Below are positions 52,261 to 59,937 of a stretch of DNA of 64,000 nucleotides, piece by piece. The stretch is from positions 80,335 to 144,334 of the forward strand of contig CAIZNH010000031.1 in the NCBI GenBank assembly GCA_903934325.1, read 5' to 3'. The position numbers and the translations under genes are program-made. The notes below the pieces were generated by a model. It made no database searches. It worked only from the letters and a program-made list of their open reading frames with translations, and had not been told where the DNA came from. The stretch comes from an uncultured Alphaproteobacteria bacterium (lineage in GTDB: Bacteria > Pseudomonadota > Alphaproteobacteria > Sphingomonadales > Sphingomonadaceae). How positions within the stretch are numbered: position 1 is the first letter of the stretch; each line of letters begins with the position of its first letter.

Positions 52261-54351
52261 ATGCTGCGCCAGTACGAACTCGTCGAGAAGGTCCTCGATT
52301 ACGATCCCCATGCCGACGAGGGGATGCTGAACCGCGCCTATGTCTACACCGTGCAGAAGCACGGCAGCCAGAAGCGCGCCAGCGGGGACCCCTATTTCTC
52401 GCACCCCGTCGAAGTCGCCGGGCTGATGACCGATCTGAAGCTCGACATGGCTACGATCATCACCGCCCTGCTGCACGATACGGTGGAGGACACCCTCGCC
52501 ACGATCGAGGATATCGAGGCGCATTTCGGCCCCGAAGTCGCCCGGCTGGTGGACGGGGTGACCAAGCTCTCCAAGATCGAGGCCATGCCCGAGAACGAGC
52601 GCGCGGCCGAGAACCTGCGCAAGTTCCTGCTCGCCATGTCGGAAGACATCCGCGTGCTGCTGGTCAAGCTCGCCGACCGCCTGCACAACATGCGCACGCT
52701 CCACTTCATCAAGAACCCGGACAAGCGCAAACGCATCGCCCGCGAGACGATGGATATCTACGCCCCGCTGGCTGAACGCGTGGGCATGTACGAATATATG
52801 CACGAGATGCAGGCGCTGGCTTTCCGCGAGCTGGAGCCGGAGGCCTATGCCACCATCACCGGGCGGCTCGATCAATTGCGCTCGCAGGCCGGGGGGCAGG
52901 TGGGTGCGATTGCGCTGACCATCAAGCAGCGCCTTGCCGAAGCCGGCCTCAAGGTCGAGGTCCAGGGCCGCGAGAAGCACCCCTTTTCGATCTGGCACAA
53001 GATGGCCGAACGCCATGTCAGCTTCGAACAGGTCACCGACATCATGGCCTTCCGCGTCCTCACCGAGACCGAGGAGGACTGCTACCGCGCGCTGGGCATC
53101 CTCCACACCACCTGGCAATTCCTGCCCGGGCGCTTCAAGGACTATATCTCGACCCCCAAGTCGAACGGCTACCGCAGCTTGCACACCTCGCTGATGTACG
53201 AGAATTCGATGCGCGTCGAAGTGCAGATCCGCACCCGCGACATGCACCGCACCAACGAATTCGGCCTCGCGGCGCATTGGGCCTACAAGCAGGGCGACAA
53301 GCCCGATGGCGCGGTGGGCTGGCTGCGCGATCTGATCGAGATCGTCGATGCCAGCCACGATGCCGAGGAGCTGCTCGAACACACCCGCATGGCGATCTAT
53401 CAGGATCGCATCTTCGCCTTCACCCCCAAGGGCGCGCTGTTCCAGCTGCCCAAGGGGGCGACTGCGGTGGACTTTGCCTTTGCGGTGCACACCAAGCTCG
53501 GGATGCAGACCGCGGGCGTGAAGATCAACGGGCGGCACATGCCGCTGCGCACGCCGCTCGCCAATGGCGATGTGGTGGAGATCATCAAGAACCCCCACGC
53601 CACCCCGCAGCTGTCGTGGCTGGCCTTTGTCGTCACCGGCAAGGCGCGCGCCGCCGTGCGCCGTGCGGTGCGGATGAAGGAGCGCGACGAGGTCGCCACG
53701 ATCGGCGCGAAACTGTTCGACGAGATCGCCGCCCGCGTGCCTGCGCGCATCGGCAAGAAGGCGATCCGCGCCGCCGTGGAACGGCTCGGGATGGAGGAGC
53801 CGGACGACCTCATGTACGCCATCGGCGCCGCCAAGGTGACCGACCGCGAGGTGATGGAAGCCCTCGTCCCCGGCTGCACGGCAGGCGCTGCGGAAGCCGA
53901 GCAATGGGAACGGCGCGAACGCGCGATCTCGATCCGGGGCCTGACGCCGGGGGTGGCGTTTGACCTCGCTCCCTGCTGCCACCCCGTGCCGGGTGACCGC
54001 ATCGTCGGCATCCGCCGCAAGGGCGAGACCGTGCTGGTTCACGCGATCGACTGTCTGGAACTCGCCAGCGGGGTGGACAGCGACTGGATCGACCTTGCCT
54101 GGGGCAACCAGTCCTCCGGCGCGACCGGCCAGCTATCGGTGACGATCTATGACCGGCTGGGCACGCTAGCGGAAATGGCGGGCATCTTTGCCCAGAACAA
54201 GGCCAACATCATCACGCTGATGCAGGCCCAGATCGACCATCCTTTCGTCACCTATGACGTGGAAGTCGAAGTGCAGGATTCCGCGCATTTGAACCGCATC
54301 ATCTCGGCCCTGCGCGCCAGCGACGCTGTGGCACAGGCGGAACGGCAGTAG
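52261..54351 (+). CDS. Bifunctional (p)ppGpp synthetase/hydrolase (Rel/Spo, Rsh)
   Basis: 696 aa. The N-terminal hydrolase HD domain (GDPYFSHPVEVAGLMTDLKL, ITALLHDTVEDTLATIEDIE with HDxxED) is followed by the synthetase domain (EKHPFSIWHKMAERHVSFEQ, YISTPKSNGYRSLHTSLMYE). Then come TGS (IFAFTPKGALFQLPKGATAV), a Zn-finger/helical region (LAPCCHPVPGDRIVGIRRKG) and a C-terminal ACT domain (LSVTIYDRLGTLAEMAGIFA). Both active sites look intact, as in other alphaproteobacterial Rsh enzymes. It controls the stringent response. Confidence 0.95.
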   Translation: MLRQYELVEKVLDYDPHADEGMLNRAYVYTVQKHGSQKRASGDPYFSHPVEVAGLMTDLKLDMATIITALLHDTVEDTLATIEDIEAHFGPEVARLVDGVTKLSKIEAMPENERAAENLRKFLLAMSEDIRVLLVKLADRLHNMRTLHFIKNPDKRKRIARETMDIYAPLAERVGMYEYMHEMQALAFRELEPEAYATITGRLDQLRSQAGGQVGAIALTIKQRLAEAGLKVEVQGREKHPFSIWHKMAERHVSFEQVTDIMAFRVLTETEEDCYRALGILHTTWQFLPGRFKDYISTPKSNGYRSLHTSLMYENSMRVEVQIRTRDMHRTNEFGLAAHWAYKQGDKPDGAVGWLRDLIEIVDASHDAEELLEHTRMAIYQDRIFAFTPKGALFQLPKGATAVDFAFAVHTKLGMQTAGVKINGRHMPLRTPLANGDVVEIIKNPHATPQLSWLAFVVTGKARAAVRRAVRMKERDEVATIGAKLFDEIAARVPARIGKKAIRAAVERLGMEEPDDLMYAIGAAKVTDREVMEALVPGCTAGAAEAEQWERRERAISIRGLTPGVAFDLAPCCHPVPGDRIVGIRRKGETVLVHAIDCLELASGVDSDWIDLAWGNQSSGATGQLSVTIYDRLGTLAEMAGIFAQNKANIITLMQAQIDHPFVTYDVEVEVQDSAHLNRIISALRASDAVAQAERQ

Positions 54352-54358
54352 GCCTCCT

Positions 54359-54462
54359 CGTCATTGCGAGGAGCCGCAGGCGACGCGGCAATCCATGGAC
54401 TGACGGTGCCCCGTGCGGAGCGGTCAGTCCATGGATTGCTTCGCCTGCGGCTCGCAATGACG
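54359..54462. repeat. Palindromic repeat, family GTCATTGCGAG, copy 3
   Basis: CGTCATTGCGAGGAGCCGCA and GCCTGCGGCTCGCAATGACG bound an inverted pair CAATCCATGGACTGAC / GTCAGTCCATGGATTG. It lies between convergent rsh and the cyclophilin gene, whose stop is 2 nt away. Related to 38072-38175 and 40149-40248. Confidence 0.88.
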
Positions 54463-54463
54463 A

Positions 54464-55513
54464 TCAGGAAGCCACCCGCCGCACCGGCACCTTGATGTTG
54501 CAGATATCCGCCCCGCCAGAGGGCACGATGAAGAAGGGATCGCGGCGGTTGGCGATGGCTTCGGCGTAGGTCGCGAAGGTGGCGCTTTCGGTCGAGAGAT
54601 ATTCGAACGCCGGTTGCTCGCCCTTTGGCAGGTCGCTCGCCACGCGCACAGTCAGGATAGGGGTGCGCTTGGCTGCTTCATGAGCGGCGTAGAACCCGAG
54701 TTCGCCCTTGCCGCGCGGCAGCGAGGAGAGGTGCTCCATCCCCTCGATCACCCGGCCAACGAGGGCGATATTGCGATCAAGGTGGCGCGGCGCATGGCCT
54801 ATCACGGTATAAAGCTCTGCGCCAGAGCCGGTGTCCGGCGAATAGTTCCGCCCCACGCCGACCATGCCGTAGCAGTGGGTGGGCCAGACGCGATCAGGCC
54901 GGGAAATCGTGGGATAGCCCGGCGTCTCGGCCATGCTCATCGCCAGCGGAAATCCGCCCGAAAAGGCGAGCGTTCTGGCATAGGGGTCGCTCACGATGGT
55001 TTTCGGTGTCGGCTGCACCGGAACCGGCATGATTTCCAGTTCGGCAGGGCGCGTGCCGCGCGCCCAGATCTTGCTGAACATCGCGGGCGCGAAGGCAGCG
55101 GTGTATTCCGCCTCCCCCATCACCTTCAGCCCTTGCGGCAAGGGCTTGGGCTTCCCCGTCGCCTCGGGGTTGTCGTAATTGGGATCGCCCCACTGGGTGA
55201 CGTAATTGTCCTGCACCCGGTTGACCGAGATATTGTCGAACCACTTGGCGCGGGCGAACAGCTTGATGTTGTGGATCCAGCCCTGCGAGAACGGCGCAGG
55301 CATCAGCTGGATCACCACTTGGCGCGGATTGCCCTCGGCATCCGCAGCGAGAGTCATCACCAAGAGGTCCTCGGGCGCAATCGCCACCCAGTCGCTCTTG
55401 GGCGCGGCGGCGACGATCTCCGGCGGGGTGGGAGCACCTTTCGGCTCCTCCTGAGCGTAGGCGGGCAGGGCAAGGGCGAGGGCCGCCGATGCGGCAAGGA
55501 TGGCTCTGTGCAT
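54464..55513 (-). CDS. Exported cyclophilin-type peptidyl-prolyl isomerase
   Basis: 349 aa with signal peptide MHRAILAASAALALALPAYA. The cyclophilin core is interrupted by insertions: VVIQLMPAPFSQGWIHNIKL, ARAKWFDNISVNRVQDNYVT, QWGDP, and GYPTISRPDRVWPTHCYGMV, ELYTVIGHAPRHLDRNIALV and GRVIEGMEHLSSLPRG. This longer form is typical of sphingomonads. It folds proline bonds in the periplasm. Its leader carries copy B of the dispersed element. Confidence 0.88.
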   Translation of the reverse strand: MHRAILAASAALALALPAYAQEEPKGAPTPPEIVAAAPKSDWVAIAPEDLLVMTLAADAEGNPRQVVIQLMPAPFSQGWIHNIKLFARAKWFDNISVNRVQDNYVTQWGDPNYDNPEATGKPKPLPQGLKVMGEAEYTAAFAPAMFSKIWARGTRPAELEIMPVPVQPTPKTIVSDPYARTLAFSGGFPLAMSMAETPGYPTISRPDRVWPTHCYGMVGVGRNYSPDTGSGAELYTVIGHAPRHLDRNIALVGRVIEGMEHLSSLPRGKGELGFYAAHEAAKRTPILTVRVASDLPKGEQPAFEYLSTESATFATYAEAIANRRDPFFIVPSGGADICNIKVPVRRVAS

Positions 55514-55573
55514 GGCCCCAGTGTGCCACGCGCAAAGCCCCGCCGCCAGCCTCGGATTGGGGGCGGGAAAGGG

Positions 55574-55800
55574 GGCTTTCCTACATTGGCAGCGCGCGCG
55601 ATAGGTCGTTCACAGGCCTGAACCGCGGCGCGCGTGTTTTCCCCGCGTGAAACATCGCCCGAATGGTGGGAAATGGCGGAATTCTGGGAAAAAGCGGCCC
55701 CAAATCCAACAGGCTAGGGCGGTTCCAGACCCCCTCCAGATCCCCCTTAGCCCCGGTTTGACCCCCTCTTGACCCCCAATTGGGCCCCAATAGAGCCAAT
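55574..55800 (-). repeat. Dispersed leader element, copy B (upstream of the cyclophilin gene)
   Basis: On the minus strand this contains, in the same order as copy A: GGGGGTCAAGAGGGGGTCAA (about 55759-55778), GGGGCTAAGGGGGATCTGGA then GGGGGTCTGGAACCGC, ATGTTTCACGCGGGGAAAAC (55636-55655) and GTAGGAAAGCC (55574-55584). Spacings differ from copy A by tens of nt. It lies 61 nt from the cyclophilin start, as copy A lies 48 nt from the yaiI-family start. Confidence 0.5.
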
Positions 55801-55861
55801 GTTTCACGCCTCCAGCCTGCCTTTGGGCAGGGGCAAAAGGGGCGCAAATTGTAGGACAAGC

Positions 55862-55900
55862 AAAAACCCCTTTCCGCGCGCAGGTGGGCAGAAAGGGGTT
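55862..55900 (-). terminator. Orphan intrinsic terminator on the minus strand
   Basis: AACCCCTTTC / GAAAGGGGTT forms a perfect 10-bp stem with a 16-nt loop; on the minus strand it is followed by TTTG. No minus-strand protein gene ends here, so a non-coding transcript is likely. Confidence 0.7.
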
Positions 55901-56066
55901 CATGCGGCGGGCTTCGTAGGGAATGCCATTCCGCGCAAGCCGGCGCCACGCGACTCCCATACCACGATTCCGGCAGGCCACCAATCGACAGCGCCTTGCG
56001 GTCGGGCAGTTCTGTCGCTAGTGGCCCGGGCTTGCCGCATCTCGCGCTCAAGCAGCGAAGCGGTAG
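55862..56066 (-). ncRNA. Candidate structured small RNA with its own terminator
   Basis: On the minus strand three nested complementary blocks appear in order: CGCTTCG...CGAAGC, GCAAGCC...GGCTTGC and GGCCAC-TAG-CGACAG with CTGTCG-ATTG-GTGGCC (around 56026-56012 and 55992-55976). This rod-like fold is followed directly by an intrinsic terminator. No reading frame in this stretch looks coding. The size and rod-plus-terminator layout recall 6S-type RNAs, but no conserved primary motif was confirmed and the 5' end is unknown. Confidence 0.35.
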
Positions 56067-56086
56067 CGCATCAAGAACGCGCATGC

Positions 56087-56177
56087 GGAGCAGTGGCCGA
56101 GTGGTCGAAGGCGCACGCCTGGAAAGTGTGTATACGTCAAAAGCGTATCGAGGGTTCGAATCCCTCCTGCTCCGCCA
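56087..56177 (+). tRNA. tRNA-Ser (anticodon GGA)
   Basis: Acceptor arms GGAGCAG and CTGCTCC pair perfectly, discriminator G, encoded CCA (56175-56177). The D arm GTGGCCGAGTGGTCGAAGGC, anticodon loop CTGGAAA, a long variable arm (TATACGTC...AAGCGTATC) and GGTTCGAATCCC T arm are all typical of tRNA-Ser. The mobile island starts right after it. Confidence 0.96.
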
Positions 56178-56411
56178 TTTAACCCTATGAAAGTATTCTC
56201 TTTCTGGGGCGGCATCCAAAAATCCTGTTGTATTCAAGGGTTATGGCGGTGAGCTGTTCACCTCGCCTCGGGCTGGCTCGGCAAAATGTGTTCTCCTAAG
56301 CCCGATTTTCTCCAAAGCTGTTACCCAAACAGGCCCCGGTTCAGAGCAGGTAATTAACTGCGATAGCTTGATATTTATAGGCGTCCAGCTTCGGGTTGGA
56401 ACTTAGTCCGA

Positions 56412-56798
56412 TCATGATCGGGAGAATCTCTCATCCAATCTTTGCTCGTCCCAATCGATCGGAAACGGGTCCATCAGCGTCGCTAGGGTGGTGTCAGGCC
56501 CCAACTGCCCATCGAGGATGGCATCAATGATGTCCGGCGCCAGCAGCGTCAGCCGCAGGATGCGGGTGAGATAGGACGGCGAGATCTTCTCTTGGGCCGC
56601 CAGATCGCCAAGGGTCCCACAGGCCCCGGTATCGAGCATCCGCTTCCACCGGAACGCCCGGGCCAGACCCTTGATCAGGGTATTGTCGACATGTCGGTGC
56701 TGCGCCAGCGCGGCGTTGGGCAGGATCATCTCCTTGCGCCCGCCACGCTTGCGAATGTGGAAGGGGACATGGACGGTTACGATCTCGGTGTCGGTCAT
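56412..56798 (-). CDS. HTH protein linked to a serine recombinase
   Basis: 128 aa. A basic N-terminal strand region (VHVPFHIRKRGGRKEMILPN) is followed by helices containing a ParB/KorB-like HTH, LGDLAAQEKISPSYLTRILR, and a C-terminal part LTLLAPDIIDAILDGQLGPD. Its start overlaps the recombinase stop (ATGA, 56795-56798), so it is made with the recombinase and may act as its accessory or repressor. Such a gene is commonly seen next to large serine recombinases in alphaproteobacterial islands. Confidence 0.72.
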   Translation of the reverse strand: MTDTEIVTVHVPFHIRKRGGRKEMILPNAALAQHRHVDNTLIKGLARAFRWKRMLDTGACGTLGDLAAQEKISPSYLTRILRLTLLAPDIIDAILDGQLGPDTTLATLMDPFPIDWDEQRLDERFSRS

Positions 56799-58090
56799 GC
56801 TGCCTCCCTCATCTCACGTGCAAATGAAGCCATGCCGTCGAGCCGCAGCTGAACGTCGAAGCCCTCGGTGCCGATATCGACCCGCTCAACCAGCAACTGC
56901 ACGATGCGGGCCTGCTCGGCCGGGAACAGTTCGTCCCACATCGGCTCAAGCGTGGTCAGTGCCTCCCGGGCCTCTTCTTCGGTGATGGCAGGCAGATGTC
57001 CTTTTGCCGCTTTCGCCGATCCGGCCATGATTTCTGGCTGACGGAAGATGGCGCGCAACTGCTCGATTACGGCGCTCTCGATCTCTGCGGCTGGTACCCT
57101 GCTGACCGGACAGACACCCGCGCCATGGCGCAGCACGGACTGGCTGACATAATATCGGTAAAGCTTGCCGCCCTTGCGGGTGTGGGTCGGCGAGAACGCT
57201 GCACCGTCCGGCCCCCAGAGCAGGCCTTTGAGCAATGCAGGCGTGTTGCAGCGCGTGTGTGCCGCCCGCTTGCGAGGGCTTTCCGTCAGGATGGCGTGGA
57301 CCTTGTCCCATGCATCCTGCGATATGATCCCCTTGTGCTCACCGGGATAGCTGGTGCCCTTGTGAACCGCTTCGCCAAGATAGACCCGGTTCTTCAGGAG
57401 CCGGTGCAGGAACCCCTTGGTAATGATCCCACCCTGCTTGGTGGTGATCTGGCAATCCCGGAGATCCCGCAGCATGACGGTCGCCGAACCGCACCGCGCA
57501 AACTGGTCGAAGATATAACGGACGTGGGCAGCTTCGGTATCGTTCACCACCAGCTTGCGGGCCTGCACGTCATATCCCAGTGGCGGGCAGCCGCCCATCC
57601 ACATGCCCTTGGCGCGGCTCGCCGCAATCTTGTCGCGAATACGTTCGCCGGTAACTTCCCGTTCGAACTGCGCAAATGAAAGCAGCACGTTGAGCGTCAG
57701 GCGGCCCATGCTGTTCGTGGTGTTGAACGACTGCGTTACCGACACGAACGTCACATCGTTCCGGTCGAACACTTCGACCAGCTTGGCAAAGTCCATCAGC
57801 GAGCGCGACAGGCGGTCAATCTTGTAGACCACCACGACATCGACCAGCCCGTCCTCGATGTCAGCCAGCAGGCGCTGCAATGCAGGGCGTTCCAACGTGC
57901 CGCCGGAGATGCCGCCATCGTCATATTGATCGCGGACCAGCACCCAGCCTTCTCCGCGATGGCTGGCGATATAGGCCTCGCAGGCTTCCCGCTGGGCATG
58001 AAGGCTGTTGAACTCCTGCTCCAGCCCTTCTTCCGATGATTTGCGCGTGTAGACCGCGCAGCGCAGCTTGCGCGTGATCGGCGTGCTCAT
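56795..58090 (-). CDS. Large serine recombinase
   Basis: 431 aa. Catalytic N-terminal domain: RCAVYTRKSSEEGLEQEFNS (nucleophilic Ser in YTRKSS), DQYDDGGISGGTLERPALQR, VVYKIDRLSRSLMDFAKLVE, SMGRLTLNVLLSFAQFEREV and TGERIRDKIAASRAKGMWMG, then the recombinase domain (GCPPLGYDVQARKLVVNDTE). The usual zinc-ribbon cysteines are mostly missing (LWGPDGAAFSPTHTRKGGKL). It is flanked by ATGA overlaps on both sides and is part of a four-gene unit. It would integrate or excise the island. Confidence 0.93.
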   Translation of the reverse strand: MSTPITRKLRCAVYTRKSSEEGLEQEFNSLHAQREACEAYIASHRGEGWVLVRDQYDDGGISGGTLERPALQRLLADIEDGLVDVVVVYKIDRLSRSLMDFAKLVEVFDRNDVTFVSVTQSFNTTNSMGRLTLNVLLSFAQFEREVTGERIRDKIAASRAKGMWMGGCPPLGYDVQARKLVVNDTEAAHVRYIFDQFARCGSATVMLRDLRDCQITTKQGGIITKGFLHRLLKNRVYLGEAVHKGTSYPGEHKGIISQDAWDKVHAILTESPRKRAAHTRCNTPALLKGLLWGPDGAAFSPTHTRKGGKLYRYYVSQSVLRHGAGVCPVSRVPAAEIESAVIEQLRAIFRQPEIMAGSAKAAKGHLPAITEEEAREALTTLEPMWDELFPAEQARIVQLLVERVDIGTEGFDVQLRLDGMASFAREMREAA

Positions 58091-58539
58091 GCCGCCCTCC
58101 TGTGATGCTTGAGACCGAAGAAGACCCAGCCGTTCCAGCGCGTGCCGGTGATGGTCCGGGCGATGGCCGACAGGGATTTGTAGGGCCGGCCCTGCCACTC
58201 AAAGCCGTCACGGGTCACAGTGACGCAGTGCTCGGTGCCCTGCCATTCCCGGATCAGCCGGGTGCCGATGATGGGTTTCAGATCCGTGCGGATGCGGCGG
58301 GTGGTAATGTTCCCGCCATCCAGCTGTTCACCCAGTTCCTGCAGGCGCCGCAACGTCTCGGGCTTGAGGCCGCCATGGGTCAGTTCCTGTATGCGGTAGC
58401 CCAGCCGCGTCTCGATGTAGCGCCGGTTGAACAGCGGCGGCTCGGTATCGAACAGGGCCCGCCACTGCTTCTTCAGTTCGGTGCCTGACATGGTCTTCAG
58501 CGCAGCCAGGCGCGCTGGGATCGGGTCGGTGTTGGTCAT
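58087..58539 (-). CDS. DUF2924 family protein
   Basis: 150 aa. LAALKTMSGTELKKQWRALF, DTEPPLFNRRYIETRLGYRI, QELTHGGLKPETLRRLQELG and GTRLIREWQGTEHCVTVTRD, GFEWQGRPYKSLSAIARTIT, GTRWNGWVFFGLKH are family hallmarks. DUF2924 genes almost always neighbour large serine recombinases of alphaproteobacterial elements; their function is unknown. Coupled by ATGA to the recombinase and to the gene upstream. Confidence 0.92.
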   Translation of the reverse strand: MTNTDPIPARLAALKTMSGTELKKQWRALFDTEPPLFNRRYIETRLGYRIQELTHGGLKPETLRRLQELGEQLDGGNITTRRIRTDLKPIIGTRLIREWQGTEHCVTVTRDGFEWQGRPYKSLSAIARTITGTRWNGWVFFGLKHHRRAA

Positions 58540-58802
58540 GCAGCTCTCCTTCGAGTTGGAGGTGCACTACGGCTCTGTTCGGGCGTGAAGTGTAGCGGAA
58601 AGTCTCCCTTTTCAGAGGACACTTGCCGCTGATTGCGCAGGTGCAGGCGGACAATGCCCAGACCCAGAATTGCGCAGAGTTCAGCGCGCCGTTCAGCAGG
58701 CTTCATAAGGCTGGGATGGAGCGCGTTCGGACGCTTCATGGCCCTGAATTGTGGCATGTCGTCGTTGGCGCTGGCGGAGATGGAATTGTCGGCGTTGATC
58801 AT
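58536..58802 (-). CDS. Small protein upstream of DUF2924 in the recombinase unit
   Basis: 88 aa; its stop overlaps the DUF2924 start (ATGA, 58536-58539). HPSLMKPAERRAELCAILGL, GIVRLHLRNQRQVSSEKGDF and PLHFTPEQSRSA resemble the small Leu/Arg-rich proteins that typically precede DUF2924. The start could also be the internal ATG at MKRPNALHPS. Possibly DNA-binding; unproven. Confidence 0.65.
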   Translation of the reverse strand: MINADNSISASANDDMPQFRAMKRPNALHPSLMKPAERRAELCAILGLGIVRLHLRNQRQVSSEKGDFPLHFTPEQSRSAPPTRRRAA

Positions 58803-58880
58803 GCCCGGAACATCGCCGAATCAGGCCATTCACCGCTACGTTCGAAGGGGTTCGCCTGCAGTTCACAGCCTTACCCCCAG

Positions 58881-58903
58881 AAGGGTTGAACGGTTCAACC
58901 CTT
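58881..58903. promoter_or_regulatory. 23-bp perfect palindrome, island copy 1
   Basis: AAGGGTTGAAC, a central G, and the exact inverse GTTCAACCCTT. It lies 77 nt upstream of the 229 aa gene. A second copy with one mismatch is at 59745-59767, upstream of the primase-like gene. Confidence 0.6.
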
Positions 58904-58979
58904 TGCGGCGCGGTGGCCTTGCAGGGCATTATTGTTCTATTTATGTTCCAGCCTCGCTCGCTCACGATTCGGAACACAA

Positions 58980-59669
58980 ATGCCTATCGATAAACTCGAC
59001 CGCGCCGCCTGGTCTCTCAACCAAACCTACCAGCATATCTGCCGGATTTGCCGGGCCAGGTACGAGGCTGCCACTGGCGAAAAGGTTGTGCTTGATATCG
59101 GCAAAATCCTGTCGCCAACGGCACCCGGCACATCGCGCTGGCAGAACATCAACCTCGATGCCCAGCGCCAGCTTTGGCAGGCTTTGCGCCAAGGCAGTCT
59201 GCACGCGCAGGGGCGCCTGTCCAACAACCGTAATCCGGTCTTCCCGGACCGGGATGCGCGGGAATGGATCTTTCATTCGAGCCAGCTGGTCTGGATCCCG
59301 CCAGAACATTGGATCAGCGGCGTGCTGCATATGGATGATGGCAGCATGCCTGAACGGCTGGAACTGCAGGATGGCGAATATATCGACATCCAGATCCCAC
59401 GGTTCATGTCCCACGCTATCTGGACAATGCCGCCGCCCAAGCCGGTCGAGCCCACGGAATATACCACGCCCTATCTTGAACTGATCAAGCGGGCGATCTC
59501 GGAGAACCGCATCACCGACATGGACCAGTCGAAGAAAGAGGCGTTGGTCGACTGGTTCATGGATCAGCACATCGAAGGCGAACCGCTGTCGGCCAATCTC
59601 GCCAAGGCCATGGCGACCATTATCCGCATGCCGTCTTCGCAGCGTGGTGGCAGCAAGCGCAGCTGGTAG
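58980..59669 (+). CDS. Island protein of unknown function
   Basis: 229 aa from the ATG at 58980: MPIDKLDRAAWSLNQTYQHI, CRICRARYEAATGEKVVLDI, GKILSPTAPGTSRW, then REWIFHSSQLVWIPPEHWIS. The middle carries a beta-rich stretch (ERLELQDGEYIDIQIPRFMS) and a C-terminal helical tail (MDQSKKEALVDWFMDQHIEG) that would suit protein or DNA contacts. CRICRARY suggests a small metal-binding Cys pair at residue 20. I do not recognise the family. Palindromes flank it on both sides. Confidence 0.6.
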   Translation: MPIDKLDRAAWSLNQTYQHICRICRARYEAATGEKVVLDIGKILSPTAPGTSRWQNINLDAQRQLWQALRQGSLHAQGRLSNNRNPVFPDRDAREWIFHSSQLVWIPPEHWISGVLHMDDGSMPERLELQDGEYIDIQIPRFMSHAIWTMPPPKPVEPTEYTTPYLELIKRAISENRITDMDQSKKEALVDWFMDQHIEGEPLSANLAKAMATIIRMPSSQRGGSKRSW

Positions 59670-59692
59670 CCGTGATTGATAACCGGCGGACT

Positions 59693-59726
59693 TATCGATC
59701 ATGAAACGGCGAATTCGTGATCGATA
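59693..59726. promoter_or_regulatory. Inverted repeat TATCGATCA-N16-TGATCGATA
   Basis: Nine-base arms at 59693-59701 and 59718-59726, 24 nt after the 229 aa gene and 19 nt before palindrome copy 2. Could be an operator or a replication/transfer site of the island; it has no T-run, so it is not a typical terminator. Confidence 0.45.
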
Positions 59727-59744
59727 TATCGCATCTGCGCACCG

Positions 59745-59767
59745 AAGGGTTGAACGGTTCAACCCTG
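59745..59767. promoter_or_regulatory. 23-bp palindrome, island copy 2
   Basis: AAGGGTTGAAC, G, GTTCAACCCTG: identical to 58881-58903 except for the last base. It lies in the 268-nt gap before the primase-like gene (GTG at 59938). Confidence 0.6.
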
Positions 59768-59937
59768 TGAACCTCCGAAACTGGTTCTGACCGGCGACCG
59801 CTTGGAACGTTTCGGCGGCCCAAAAATGATGACTTTTGTCGTGCCCTCTGAAGTTTCGAGGGCTCGACACGCGTGGCTTGCGCACAATCTCCTGATCCAA
59901 TTTTCGTCGTTCTACCGCGCCACATGCGGGAGGCGGC

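Noticed and set aside
55581..56237. 218-codon minus-strand frame over tRNA-Ser and the upstream region
   Set aside because: It reads through the antisense of the tRNA gene (RRDSNPRYAF-type sequence), a common artefact.
59645..59937. CRISPR array or iterons in the island gap
   Set aside because: Only two copies of one palindrome and one separate inverted repeat are present; no regular repeat-spacer pattern.
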